Notes: a model not told the origin generated them from the sequence alone. A stretch of DNA of 64,000 nt from CAVUBL01 sp963739795 (GCA_963739795.1 CAVUBL010000007.1:186001-250000), one strand, 5' to 3'; numbered from the stretch's first letter, positions 19,570 through 28,488 are shown. Numbers and translations are program-made.

Positions 19570-20217
19570 TCAGCCGGTAGAGCCCCCGCCTTTCCCCTTG
19601 GCTCGCCGGTGGTAGTGGCGGCGGGCCTTGGCGCGGTTGCCGCAGCTCTCCATGGAGCACCAGCGCCGCGAGCGGTTGCGGCTACGATCGAGGAAGAGCC
19701 AGGTGCACGAGGCGCCGTCGCACTCGCGCACCCGGTCGAGCTCTTCGGAGGTCAGGAGCTCGGCGGCCGAGCGGACGACCGGGCGCAGCGGCGCCGTCAG
19801 AACCTCGCCGGTCCCCGCCCCGCGCCAGACGTAGCCCTCTCCCCTGGGCGCGAGGCGGAGGCCGGCCAGGGCCTCGGCCAGGTAGGCGTTGAGGCGGTCG
19901 AGGTCGCCGGCCGGCGGGCGCCGCCCGGCCGCCCGCGCCGAGAACAGGCGGTAGAGCGCTTCGCGGAGCCGGCGCGCCTCGGCGAACGCCTGTCCGGCCG
20001 CGTCGGCGTCGCGGCAGGTCCGATCGAGGAGGGCCTCGGCCTCCGCCGGCTCGAGGCTCTCGGTCTGGAGGGCGAAGGTCACCAGGTCCGGGTAGCCGAG
20101 GAGGCGCTCGGAGCCGGGCCGCCCCCGGTCGCCCCAAGTGTTGGCGAAGTCCAGGCAGAGCGCCCCTCCCGAGAGCTCGAAGGGTCCGGTTGCCGCCGGC
20201 TCGGGGAGATCGACCAT
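19570..20217 (-). CDS. CGNR zinc-finger transcriptional regulator (ABATE domain)
   Basis: A 215-residue protein with an N-terminal ABATE-like domain (GGALCLDFANTW at residues 17-28) and a C-terminal CGNR zinc finger: CDGASC, then CSMESCGNRAKARRHY. The two cysteine pairs and basic residues are typical of this stress-regulator family, presumed to bind DNA. It is divergent from a DinB-like gene across an 89-bp region with a promoter and a pair of CTAACCT/AGGTTAG boxes, so it probably controls that gene and itself. Confidence 0.85.
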   Translation of the reverse strand: MVDLPEPAATGPFELSGGALCLDFANTWGDRGRPGSERLLGYPDLVTFALQTESLEPAEAEALLDRTCRDADAAGQAFAEARRLREALYRLFSARAAGRRPPAGDLDRLNAYLAEALAGLRLAPRGEGYVWRGAGTGEVLTAPLRPVVRSAAELLTSEELDRVRECDGASCTWLFLDRSRNRSRRWCSMESCGNRAKARRHYHRRAKGKGGGSTG

Positions 20218-20227
20218 TTCAGCTATT

Positions 20228-20302
20228 CTAACCTACAATCTAGTCTTGACAAGTTAGCGGGCCACGACTAGGCTAACCATCGAAACACGAAAGGGAGGTT
20301 AG
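20228..20302 (+). promoter_or_regulatory. Promoter and candidate operator for the DinB-like gene
   Basis: TTGACA (20246-20251), 17 nt, TAGGCT (20269-20274) forms a sigma-70-type promoter. It is flanked by the inverted heptamers CTAACCT (20228-20234) and AGGTTAG (20296-20302), with a further CTAACC at 20273 and an inner CTAGTC/GACTAG pair (20240-20245, 20266-20271). The divergent CGNR regulator is the obvious candidate to bind here. Confidence 0.5.
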
Positions 20303-20306
20303 CTCC

Positions 20307-20843
20307 ATGGAGACCACCGCCGCCGCCTCACGACACGAAGTCAACCTGCTCGCCGACCAGCTCGAGCGCGCCTTCCGGGGGGGCGCCTGGCACGGCCCCG
20401 CGGTCGCCGAGACCCTCTTCGGCGTCGACGCCGCCACGGCGTCGCTGCGGCCGATCCCCGCCGCCCACACCATCTGGGAAATCGTGCTCCACGTCACGGC
20501 GTGGACCGACGTCTCTCGCCGCCGGATCGAGGGCGAGCCGATCGTGAAGGTGCCCGACGAGCAGGACTGGCCCACGCCGCCGACCGGCGACGCCGCCTCG
20601 GACGAGGCCTGGCGCAAGGCGCTCCAGGCCCTCGAGGAGGCCCACCGGCGCCTCCACCTGGCGGTCCTCACCCTGGACGACGGCCGCATGGAGGACCCGG
20701 CGGCGGGCTCCGACCCGACGCTTCGAGGTCTCCTCCTCGGCCTGCTCCAGCACCAGACCTATCACGCCGGGCAGATCGCCGTGCTGCGCAAGGCCGGAGC
20801 GGTCGCGCAGCGGGGAGTGAGCCACGCGGGAGGCGCCGCGTGA
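20307..20843 (+). CDS. DinB-like metal-dependent four-helix protein
   Basis: A 178-residue protein with the DinB/YfiT-type metal histidines: one in HTIWEIVLHVTAW (about residue 55-67) and two in HQTYHAGQIAVLRKA near the C-terminus. Relatives include thiol transferases for bacillithiol or mycothiol and uncharacterised damage-inducible proteins; the exact reaction is not predictable. AAGGGAGG precedes ATG 20307. Control by the divergent CGNR regulator is likely. Its stop overlaps the next gene (GTGA). Confidence 0.8.
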   Translation: METTAAASRHEVNLLADQLERAFRGGAWHGPAVAETLFGVDAATASLRPIPAAHTIWEIVLHVTAWTDVSRRRIEGEPIVKVPDEQDWPTPPTGDAASDEAWRKALQALEEAHRRLHLAVLTLDDGRMEDPAAGSDPTLRGLLLGLLQHQTYHAGQIAVLRKAGAVAQRGVSHAGGAA

Positions 20844-21817
20844 CCCCGACCGAGGAGGTGGTGCGCGAGCGCCTGAGCGATCGGCGGGAGCGCCTCGCCG
20901 CCCTCGCCGAGGAGCACGAGGAGGGGGAGCTGGTCGAGCTCTTGCGCCGGGTCGATCAGGCCCTGGGCCGCCTCGAGGTCGGCGCCTGGGGTCTGTGCGC
21001 CGTCTGCCACGTCGCGATCGAGCCCAACCTCCTCGAGACCGATCCCACGGTGAGCGTCTGCTTCGAGTGCCTCTCGGTGGAGGAGCGCCACGCGCTGGAG
21101 CGCGACCTCGAGAGCGCCGCCCGGGTGCAGCGGGCGCTTCTGCCGGCGCGCCGCCTGACCCACGACGGCTGGGAGGTGGCCTGGCTCTGGGAACCCAAGG
21201 GCGCCGTCTCGGGAGACCACGTGGACCTCCTCGTGCCCGAGACCTCCGGCGGCCCGCTCCACCTCATCCTGGGGGACGTGGCGGGCAAGGGGGTGGCGGC
21301 CTCGCTCCTCCAGTCCCACCTCCACGCCCTGTTCCGGGCGCTCGCGGCACCGGACCTCGGGCTGCCCGACCTCCTCGGGCGTGCCAACCGGCTCTTCGGT
21401 GGGGCCACGGCGAGCGCCAGCTACGCCACCCTGGTCGCCGCTCGTCTGGCCGATGACGGCACCCTGGAGGTCGCCAACGCCGGCCACCCGCGCCCGCTCC
21501 TGGCCGACCGGCGCGGCGTCCGGCCGGTGGAGGGCTCGGGCCTGCCCCTCGGCCTCTTCCCCGGCGCCGAGTACACCGGGCACCGGCTCCGCCTCGACCC
21601 GGGGGACGTGGTGCTCCTCTACACCGACGGCTGGACCGAGGCGGCCAAGGCCGGCGAGGAGTACGGCGTGGGCCGCGCCGCCGCGGCGCTCCGGCAGGCC
21701 GCACACCTCCCCTTGGGCGAGCTCCTGGCGTTCTGCCGGGACGATATGGAACACTTCCTGGACGGCGACGCGCGCCCCGACGACCTGACGCTCGTCGCCG
21801 TCCGCCGCGTCTCCTGA
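20840..21817 (+). CDS. DksA/TraR-type zinc finger fused to SpoIIE-type phosphatase
   Basis: A 325-residue protein. Residues about 25-85 match a DksA/TraR finger: a helical lead (LLRRVDQALGRLEVGAWG) then CAVC, 17 residues, CFEC. From about residue 95 (AARVQRALLP) it becomes a PP2C-like SpoIIE/RsbU phosphatase with SGDHVDL, LGDVAGKGVAASLL, and VVLLYTDGWTEA. The finger in DksA lies in a protein that enters the RNA-polymerase secondary channel, but the coiled-coil tip is not present here, so the domain may only dimerise or bind a partner. GTG 20840 overlaps the DinB-like stop by 4 nt. Confidence 0.85.
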   Translation: MTPTEEVVRERLSDRRERLAALAEEHEEGELVELLRRVDQALGRLEVGAWGLCAVCHVAIEPNLLETDPTVSVCFECLSVEERHALERDLESAARVQRALLPARRLTHDGWEVAWLWEPKGAVSGDHVDLLVPETSGGPLHLILGDVAGKGVAASLLQSHLHALFRALAAPDLGLPDLLGRANRLFGGATASASYATLVAARLADDGTLEVANAGHPRPLLADRRGVRPVEGSGLPLGLFPGAEYTGHRLRLDPGDVVLLYTDGWTEAAKAGEEYGVGRAAAALRQAAHLPLGELLAFCRDDMEHFLDGDARPDDLTLVAVRRVS

Positions 21818-21819
21818 GC

Positions 21820-21873
21820 CGTCTGGGCTATCTGGGCTATCTGGGCTATCTGGGCCATCTGGGCCGTCTGAGC
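21820..21873. repeat. Six 9-bp tandem repeats
   Basis: Six copies of (c/t)(a/g)tctg(g/a)gc follow the phosphatase stop directly; the central copies are identical tatctgggc. It looks like slippage-prone DNA between two operons and could vary in copy number. Confidence 0.85.
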
Positions 21874-21936
21874 CACCTCCGGCGTTCTCGGGAGACGCCC
21901 GCCGAATCGCCCCCGGCAACGCCGCGCCGTGGGCTC

Positions 21937-23388
21937 ATGCCGAAAAGGCCAGCGATGATGACGTTCCGTAGAGCTCTCCTATGCGTCGCACCGGGCCTGG
22001 CGACCGTGCTCTGGGCGATCGCGGGGCCGGGTGCCGCGGCGGCCCAGGCGCCGCTCCGCCCTTCGGCCGCCGCGGCCAACCGGCCCCTCGCAGGTGGCTC
22101 CTCCGCTCGGCCGGCCTTGGAGACCCCGCTGGAGCTCTCCCTCGACCAGGCGATCGCCCGCGGTCTCCGGCGCAACCTGGGGGTGCTCCTCGCCGAATCC
22201 GGAGAGACCGCCGCACGGGGCGCTCGCTGGCAGACGCTGTCGGCCCTCCTGCCCTCGGTCTCCGCGCGGCTGACCGAGGACCGCGAGAAGCTGAACCTCG
22301 CCGCCTACGGCCTGCCGGTGGCGCCCGGCGAATCGCCCCTGGTCGGCCCCTTCGACGTCTTCGACGCCAGGGTCGCCGTCGCTCAGAAGCTCTTCGACCA
22401 GCCCGCCCGGGAGCGCTCGAGGGCGGGCCACGCCGGCGTCGAGGCCGCCCGTGCCGACGTCCGCGACGCCCGGGACCTGGTCGTCCTGGTGGTCACCCGC
22501 CTCTACCTCGGGGTGATCGCGGACCAGGCGCGGCTGAATGCGGCCGACGCCGAGGTCCAGACCGCCCAGGCCCTCGCCGACCTGGCGAAGGACCAGCTCG
22601 CGGCCGGCACCGCCGCCAAGATCGACGTGCTTCGCTCGCGGGTGGAGCTCGACGCGCGGCGGCAGGAACGGATCGTCGCCGGGAACGACCTCGAGAAGGA
22701 CAAGCTCGCCCTCGCCCGGGCCATCGGTGTGCCCCTGGGGCGGGCGATCGAGCTCTCCGACCGGATCCCCTACGCCGCCGCGCCCGCCGTGAGCCTCGAC
22801 GAGGCCCTCGTTGAGGCGCGCTCGCGCCGCTCCGACCTGGTGGCGGCGAAGGCGCGCCTGGAGGCGGCCCGCGCGTCCCTCGCTGCGGCCCGGGGAGAGC
22901 GCCTTCCCACCCTCTCCCTCAGGGCCGACTGGGGTACCATCGGGCCGGCGCCGTCCTCCTCGCTCACCACGTTCGACGTCGGCGCCGTCCTCGGCATCCC
23001 CCTCTTCCTCGGAGGCCGCGTCCGCGGCGAGGTGCTCACCGCCGAGGCCGGCGTCCGGGAGGCCGAGGACCGCCTGCACGACCTCGAAGCCCAAGTCGAG
23101 TACGAGATCCGCGGCGCCCTGCTCGATCTCGACGCCGCCGACCAGCGGGTGACCACCGCCGAGGCCGCCCGCGATCTCGCCGACGAGCAACTCACCGAGG
23201 CCCGCGACCGCTTCCGGGCCGGGGTGAGCGGCAGCCTCGAGGTGGTCCAGGCACAGCAGGCGGTCGCGGCGGCGCACGAGAGCTTCATCGCGAGCCTCTA
23301 CGCCTACAACCTCGCCAAGGTCACGCTCGCCCGCGCCCTGGGGGTGGCGGAGGAGCGGACCACCGAGTTCTTGAAGGGGAGCCGATGA
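21937..23388 (+). CDS. TolC-family outer-membrane efflux protein
   Basis: A 483-residue outer-membrane channel subunit: signal peptide ending near AAAAQA, then two repeated OEP domains with long amphipathic helices (for example VTRLYLGVIADQARL and LFLGGRVRGEVLTAEAGV) and the usual Ala/Glu-rich heptads. It forms the exit duct for the pump encoded next. ATG 21937 is the first start; ATG 21955 or 21958 would give a similar signal peptide. The stop overlaps the next gene by 4 nt. Confidence 0.9.
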   Translation: MPKRPAMMTFRRALLCVAPGLATVLWAIAGPGAAAAQAPLRPSAAAANRPLAGGSSARPALETPLELSLDQAIARGLRRNLGVLLAESGETAARGARWQTLSALLPSVSARLTEDREKLNLAAYGLPVAPGESPLVGPFDVFDARVAVAQKLFDQPARERSRAGHAGVEAARADVRDARDLVVLVVTRLYLGVIADQARLNAADAEVQTAQALADLAKDQLAAGTAAKIDVLRSRVELDARRQERIVAGNDLEKDKLALARAIGVPLGRAIELSDRIPYAAAPAVSLDEALVEARSRRSDLVAAKARLEAARASLAAARGERLPTLSLRADWGTIGPAPSSSLTTFDVGAVLGIPLFLGGRVRGEVLTAEAGVREAEDRLHDLEAQVEYEIRGALLDLDAADQRVTTAEAARDLADEQLTEARDRFRAGVSGSLEVVQAQQAVAAAHESFIASLYAYNLAKVTLARALGVAEERTTEFLKGSR

Positions 23389-24569
23389 ACGGGATTCGCC
23401 AACTCTGGGCCAGCCCTCGGGCCCGCTGGCTCGTGCTCACCACCCTCCTGGTCATCGTCGTCGTCGGGGCCGTCGCGTGGCGGCACTTCGGTGCTCGGGA
23501 GTCGACCGACGACGCCCAGATCGACGGCACCATCCTCGCCATCGCGCCCCGGGTCGGCGGCATGGTCACCGCGGTCCATGTGGCCAGCAACCAGGCGGTC
23601 GAGAAGGGCGAGCTGCTGGTGGAGATCGACCCGGAGGACTACCGGATCGCCGTCGAGAAGGCCGAGGGCGAGTACGAGGCGGCGCAAGGCGCGCTCGAGG
23701 GCGCCCGGGCCGGGGTGCCGCTGACCTCCCGGACGACCGCGAGCAGCCTCTCGACCGCCAACGCCGAGCTGGCGAGCGCACGCTCGGCGGAGCGCTCGGC
23801 GGAGCAGGAGATCTCCGCCGCCGGCGCCCGCCTCGACGCCGCCCGGGCCCGGGCCAAGCAGGCCGAGGACGATCTCGCGCGCATGAAGCTCCTGGTCGCC
23901 AAACAGGAGGTGCCGCAGCAGCAGTTCGACGCCGCCGAGAGTCAGGCCACGGCCGCCCGGGCCGCCGTCTCCGAGGCGGAGCAGCAGGTGGCGATTGCCG
24001 AGAGCCACCGGCACCAGGCGGCGAGCGCCGTGGCGAGCGCTCGGGCGGCGGTCGACAAGGCGGGGGCCGGCCCCCAGGAGTTGACCGTCTCGAAGAGCCT
24101 GCGGACCTCCGCCGAGGCCCGCCTCAAACAGGCCAAGGCCAAGCTCGACCAGGCGCAGCTCGACCTCGCCCGAACGAAGATCACGGCGCCGACGGCGGGC
24201 GTGGTGAGCAAGAAGTCCGTCGACGTGGGGGAGATCGTGCGACCCGAGCAGCCCCTCATGGCCCTCGTTCCCCTCGAAGACGTCTGGGTGACCGCCAACT
24301 TCAAGGAGACCCAGCTCCACCACATGCGCCCCGGGCAGGCGGCGGAGATCTCGGTTGACGCCTATGGCAAGACCTACCGCGGCCACGTGGAGAGCATCGC
24401 CCCGGCGACCGGCTCCAAGTTCAGCCTGCTGCCGCCGGAGAACGCCAGCGGCAACTACGTCAAGGTGGTCCAGCGGGTGCCGGTGAGGATCGCCCTGGAG
24501 AAGGGGCAGGACCCCGACCACCTGCTGCGCCCCGGCATGTCGGTGGAGGCCACCGTCCTCGTCCACTGA
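23385..24569 (+). CDS. HlyD/EmrA-family membrane fusion protein
   Basis: A 394-residue periplasmic adaptor. One transmembrane segment (about residues 13-33), the lipoyl half-motif DGTILAIAPRVGGMV, a long coiled-coil hairpin (about 85-250), the second lipoyl half (KITAPTAGVV), and a beta-barrel region ending with RPGMSVEATVLVH. This is the EmrA architecture that joins an MFS pump to TolC. GGGGA precedes the ATG, which overlaps the upstream stop (ATGA). Confidence 0.92.
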   Translation: MNGIRQLWASPRARWLVLTTLLVIVVVGAVAWRHFGARESTDDAQIDGTILAIAPRVGGMVTAVHVASNQAVEKGELLVEIDPEDYRIAVEKAEGEYEAAQGALEGARAGVPLTSRTTASSLSTANAELASARSAERSAEQEISAAGARLDAARARAKQAEDDLARMKLLVAKQEVPQQQFDAAESQATAARAAVSEAEQQVAIAESHRHQAASAVASARAAVDKAGAGPQELTVSKSLRTSAEARLKQAKAKLDQAQLDLARTKITAPTAGVVSKKSVDVGEIVRPEQPLMALVPLEDVWVTANFKETQLHHMRPGQAAEISVDAYGKTYRGHVESIAPATGSKFSLLPPENASGNYVKVVQRVPVRIALEKGQDPDHLLRPGMSVEATVLVH

Positions 24570-24606
24570 GGAGACGGCCCCGCACCGCCCCCTCGCCTCC
24601 GCAGCC

Positions 24607-26190
24607 ATGTCCGCCGCCACCCCAAAGGCCACAGACACCGCCGAACGCCCCGCCGTCAACCGCTGGCTGATCGCCATCTCGGTGATGGCCGGGACCTTCA
24701 TGGTGGTCCTGGACACGACGGTGGTGAACGTCGCTCTGCCCCACATCGCCGGCAGCCTCTCGGCGACCACCGACGAGGCGACCTGGGCGCTGACCTCCTA
24801 CCTCACGGCCAACGCGGTCATCCTGCCCATGACCGGCTGGCTGGCCAACTTCTTCGGGAGGAAGCGCCTTCTCATGGTGGCGGTGAGCGGCTTCACCATC
24901 GCCTCCTCTCTGTGCGGCCTGTCGCCGACCCTGGGGATCCTGGTCTTCTTCCGGATCATCCAGGGGCTGACCGGCGGCGTCATGCAGCCCCTCTCCCAGG
25001 CGGTGCTGCTCGAGGCGTTTCCACCCCACGAGCGCGGCAAGGCGATGGGTTTCTGGGGGCTGGGGATCGTCGTGGCGCCGATCATCGGGCCGGTCCTCGG
25101 CGGCTGGCTGACCGCCGACTACTCCTGGCGCTGGATCTTCTACATCAACATCCCGGTAGGGATCGCGGCGCTGGTCATGATGCAGGTCTTCATCTTCGAT
25201 CCGGCCTACATCCGCCGGGCGACGGCGCGGATCGACTACTGGGGGATCGGCCTCCTCGCCGTGGGGTTCGGCGCCCTCCAGGTGGCCCTCGACAAGGGCC
25301 AAGAGGAGGACTGGCTCTCTTCGCACCTGATCGTGGGGCTCCTCGTGGTGGCGGCCGTGGGCCTGACCTGGATGATCGTCCACGAGATCCGGACGCGGGC
25401 GCCCATCGTCGACCTGCACGTCTTCAGGAACCGCACCTACACCTCCGGCGTAGTCCTGATCTTCCTCGTGGGCTTCGTCCTCTACGGCAGCCTGGTGCTA
25501 CTGCCGCTGCTGCTCCAGACCCTGATGGGCTACTCGGCCCTCGAGGCGGGCATCGCGCTGGCGCCGCGCGGCATGGGCTCGTTCATCGCCATGCCCCTGG
25601 TGGGCATGATCATGAGCCGGGTCGACCCGCGAAAGCTCCTGGTCTCCGGCGTCCTCCTCTCCGCCCTCACCCTCTTCTGGTTCGGCATCCTCAACCTGGA
25701 CGCCGGCTACTGGGACCTCTTCTGGCCCCAGTTCATCCAGGGCGCCGCCCTCGGGCTGCTCTTCGTGCCCCTCACCACCATCACCATGGACCCGGTGTCC
25801 AACTCCCAGATGGGCAACGCCACGAGCCTCTACAACCTCACCCGCAACATCGGCTCGAGCATGGGGATCGCCCTGGCAGAGACCCTGGTGGCGCGCCACC
25901 TCCAGGTGCACACGAACATCCTGGGCGCCCGGATCAACGCCTACGACAAGGCGCCGGTGCTGATGTTCGAGCGCCTCAAGGCGGCCTTCATGGCGAGCGG
26001 CTCGGACGCCGTCACCGCCGGCCACCAAGCCCTCGGCGCCCTGGCCGGCATGGTGCGCCTGCAGGCGGCCCTCCTCTCCTACCTCGACGCCTTCCGCTGG
26101 CTCGGCTGGCTGACGGTGGCCATCCTGCCGCTGGTGTTCCTCATGAAGAGGCCCCGGCACAAGGCCGAGGGGGTGGTGGGGGTGGAGTAG
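24607..26190 (+). CDS. EmrB/QacA (DHA2) family MFS drug transporter
   Basis: A 527-residue inner-membrane antiporter with about 14 hydrophobic segments. DHA2 signatures include the DTTVVNVALPHIAGSL block in the first helix and GWLANFFGRKRLL after helix 2, and the proton-motive-force antiporter motif C-like GPVLGGWLT. With the TolC- and EmrA-like genes immediately upstream it forms a three-part pump for hydrophobic compounds. No dedicated TetR/MarR regulator is adjacent. Confidence 0.92.
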   Translation: MSAATPKATDTAERPAVNRWLIAISVMAGTFMVVLDTTVVNVALPHIAGSLSATTDEATWALTSYLTANAVILPMTGWLANFFGRKRLLMVAVSGFTIASSLCGLSPTLGILVFFRIIQGLTGGVMQPLSQAVLLEAFPPHERGKAMGFWGLGIVVAPIIGPVLGGWLTADYSWRWIFYINIPVGIAALVMMQVFIFDPAYIRRATARIDYWGIGLLAVGFGALQVALDKGQEEDWLSSHLIVGLLVVAAVGLTWMIVHEIRTRAPIVDLHVFRNRTYTSGVVLIFLVGFVLYGSLVLLPLLLQTLMGYSALEAGIALAPRGMGSFIAMPLVGMIMSRVDPRKLLVSGVLLSALTLFWFGILNLDAGYWDLFWPQFIQGAALGLLFVPLTTITMDPVSNSQMGNATSLYNLTRNIGSSMGIALAETLVARHLQVHTNILGARINAYDKAPVLMFERLKAAFMASGSDAVTAGHQALGALAGMVRLQAALLSYLDAFRWLGWLTVAILPLVFLMKRPRHKAEGVVGVE

Positions 26191-26219
26191 CGGGCGACGG
26201 GAACCAAATTGGTGGTAAA

Positions 26220-26510
26220 ATGGAACCTGCCATGGCGTCTCTGACCCTCAAGAACATCCCCGCTCCGCTCCTCGAGAGCCTCCGGGAGCGAGCTGCCTCG
26301 GACCGCCGCAGCCTCAGTCAGGAGGCCCTCTTCCTGCTCGAGGAAGCCGTCAAGCAGCCGGCTCGCGACCTTACCGCCGAGGACCGGGTACGGGCCCAGG
26401 TCCGCGCTTGGTCTCGCTTGGCCGGCCGATGGAAGTCGGACGTTTCGGTGGACGAGGAGATCGAACAGATCCTCGGCACCCGAACCCAGGGACGACAGGT
26501 CGACCTGTGA
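26220..26510 (+). CDS. vapB: VapB/FitA-like ribbon-helix-helix antitoxin
   Basis: A 96-residue protein whose start (ASLTLKNIPAPLLESLRERA, then SDRRSLSQEALFLLEEAV) is the ribbon-helix-helix pattern of FitA-type antitoxins; the C-terminal part should bind and block the toxin. ATG 26220 has GGTGG 5 nt upstream; ATG 26232 is a shorter alternative. It overlaps the toxin gene by 4 nt. Pairs like this repress their own promoter. Confidence 0.85.
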   Translation: MEPAMASLTLKNIPAPLLESLRERAASDRRSLSQEALFLLEEAVKQPARDLTAEDRVRAQVRAWSRLAGRWKSDVSVDEEIEQILGTRTQGRQVDL

Positions 26511-26899
26511 AGGTCCTCGATACGGACGTCTGCGTCGAGCTGCTCCGGGGCAACCGGACGGTAATCGCGCGTCGGCAGGCGACCCAGGACGACATCCATA
26601 CAACCTGGATCACGGCGGCGGAGCTCTACTACGGCGCCGCCCGGTCAGAGGCCCCCGAGGACAACCGCCTCCTCGTCTCGCAGTTCCTCGCCACACTCGA
26701 GGTGATCGATCTGGATGGGCCCGCCGTGGAACGGTTCGGCTCGCTGAGGGCTCTCCTGGAACGGGGAGGCCGCCGTCTGGCCGATTTCGACCTCCTCATC
26801 GCGGCCACCACGCTCAGCCGCGGAGCCACACTCGTGACCGGCAACCGCCGTCACTACGATCGCGTGCCGGGTCTCGAGCTCGAAGACTGGATCCGGTAA
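26507..26899 (+). CDS. vapC: VapC-type PIN-domain toxin
   Basis: A 130-residue PIN ribonuclease. Acidic residues are in place: LDTDV at the N-terminus, E in TAAELYYGA, and the pair in ADFDLLIAATTL, followed by VTGNRRHY. PIN toxins cleave specific RNAs (often tRNA or rRNA) and stop translation. GTG 26507 overlaps the antitoxin stop (GTGA), the standard arrangement for coupled synthesis. This pair looks intact, unlike the other toxin genes nearby. Confidence 0.9.
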   Translation: MKVLDTDVCVELLRGNRTVIARRQATQDDIHTTWITAAELYYGAARSEAPEDNRLLVSQFLATLEVIDLDGPAVERFGSLRALLERGGRRLADFDLLIAATTLSRGATLVTGNRRHYDRVPGLELEDWIR

Positions 26900-26996
26900 A
26901 GGCCCACAGAGGACCAGGATCGCGGTGGCGGAGTGTGGCCCGCGCGAGACGAGCTGGTTCCACCTCTGACCTGCAGAATCATTAGGGAGAGAGCCC

Positions 26997-27362
26997 ATGG
27001 ACCTCGGCCGCGAGACCATTCTGCGTGCCCTGGAGGAGCACCACCAAGAGCTCCGGCGTCTCGGGGTGCGCCGAATCGGCCTCTTCGGCTCCTACCTCCA
27101 CGACCGGCCTCGCGAGGGCACCGACCTCGACTTCCTCGTCCGCTTCGAGCGCCCGAGCTTCGACGACTACATGGACACCAAGTTCTTCCTCCAGGACCTC
27201 GAAGAAGCCCTCAAGCCGGCCCTCGACCACGTCCGCCGAGAGGCTGCCTGGGTGATCGTCCGGAAGCACGAGTCGCCTTCGCACGTCGATCTACGTGCTG
27301 CGATGCCACGGTTGGCGAACGGGAGCGAAGAGCTCCTGCGCGCAGACCGCGACGCTCGCTAA
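26997..27362 (+). CDS. MNT-type minimal nucleotidyltransferase (orphan antitoxin)
   Basis: A 121-residue protein with the nucleotidyltransferase signature GLFGSY, then DLDFLV, i.e. GS followed by DxD, and the helix EEALKPALDHV. MntA proteins normally neutralise a HEPN ribonuclease by AMP-ylating it. The expected HEPN gene is absent on both sides; the last 25 residues after REAAW do not look like the family end, which may mean the 3' end has been rearranged. AGGGAGAG precedes the ATG. Confidence 0.75.
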   Translation: MDLGRETILRALEEHHQELRRLGVRRIGLFGSYLHDRPREGTDLDFLVRFERPSFDDYMDTKFFLQDLEEALKPALDHVRREAAWVIVRKHESPSHVDLRAAMPRLANGSEELLRADRDAR

Positions 27363-27513
27363 GTGCTCCCGGCCTCCGCTCGCCCACATCGGCGGGCCTC
27401 CAACCGTCCCGAGCCCCTCCTCTCCGCCTTTCCCGCCGCACGCCCTTGCCGTATCCTTTGCCGGAGATCTATTTCGCCTATTTGCAACTTTCTCTTTACT
27501 GAAGGGAACCCGC

Positions 27514-28488
27514 ATGCGCTTAGCCGCTGCCATCGGCCAGTTCCTGTCCGGCTACTTCGCCACCCGCGACCGGAGCGACAAGACCGAGAAGGCCTACGCC
27601 TGCGACCTCGAGCAGTTCGGCCGCTTCGCCGGCGCCGAGCGCGAGGTGGCCGCCATCGACCCCGACCTGGTCGAGGCCTGGGCAGGCGAGCTCAAGCGGC
27701 GCGAGTACGCCCCGGCCTCGATCCAGAGGAAGATGGTCTCGCTCCGCGTCTTCTGCCACTACTGGGTGCGCAAGGGCCTGATCGAGGACAACCCCTTCTG
27801 GCGGGTCAAGCTCTCCTTCGGCCGCATCCAGCAGCTCCCGCGGACCTTGAGCGAGGACGAGATCCGCCGCCTCCTGGCCCGTGCGCGCTACGACTGGGAG
27901 AGCGCGACTGACACGGGCAGCGGGGCCGGGCACGGAGCCGGCAGCGGTATCGAAACCGGAGCTGGGGGCGCCATCGGCCCCTACTTCCTGGCGCTCCGCA
28001 ACTACGCCCTCCTCGACCTCCTCTTCGCCACCGGCATCCGCGTGGGCGAGGCCGCCTCCCTCACCCTCGACAGCTTCCTCGAAGAGGGCCGCACGCTACG
28101 CATCCGCGGGAAGGGCCGCCGCCCCCGCCTCGCCTTCCTCGTCGACCCCCGGAGCCTCCAGCTCCAAGAGACCTACCAGGCCGAGCGCCGCCGGATCCCA
28201 GCCGACACCCGCGCGCTCTTCCTCAACGCCTTCGCCACCCCCCTCTCCACCCAGGGCATGGCCAACGTCCTCCGCAAGCTCAAGGACGAAGCCGGCCTCG
28301 ACCGCCACGTCACCCCCCACATGATCCGCCATACCGTAGCCACCCTACTCCTCCGCAACGGCGCCGACATCCGAGTCGTCCAAGAGTTCCTAGGCCACGC
28401 CTCCATCGCCACCACGCAGCGCTACACGCATGTCACCAAGCAGCATCTGCTGGCTGTCTTGAGAGCCAACCACCCGAGCCTCTCGTGA
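27514..28488 (+). CDS. Tyrosine recombinase (XerC/D or integrase type)
   Basis: A 324-residue site-specific recombinase. N-terminal SAM-like domain (TEKAYACDLEQFGRFAG), then the catalytic set: R in GIRVGEAASL, K in RIRGKGRRPRL, HMIRHT (HxxR), and LGHASIATTQRYTH with the nucleophilic tyrosine. Unusual is a Gly/Ala/Ser-rich insert (about residues 133-153) just before the catalytic core. GAAGGGA lies 7 nt before ATG 27514. It borders the lower-GC island that starts right after it, so it may have mobilised that DNA, though a chromosomal Xer role cannot be excluded. Confidence 0.85.
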   Translation: MRLAAAIGQFLSGYFATRDRSDKTEKAYACDLEQFGRFAGAEREVAAIDPDLVEAWAGELKRREYAPASIQRKMVSLRVFCHYWVRKGLIEDNPFWRVKLSFGRIQQLPRTLSEDEIRRLLARARYDWESATDTGSGAGHGAGSGIETGAGGAIGPYFLALRNYALLDLLFATGIRVGEAASLTLDSFLEEGRTLRIRGKGRRPRLAFLVDPRSLQLQETYQAERRRIPADTRALFLNAFATPLSTQGMANVLRKLKDEAGLDRHVTPHMIRHTVATLLLRNGADIRVVQEFLGHASIATTQRYTHVTKQHLLAVLRANHPSLS

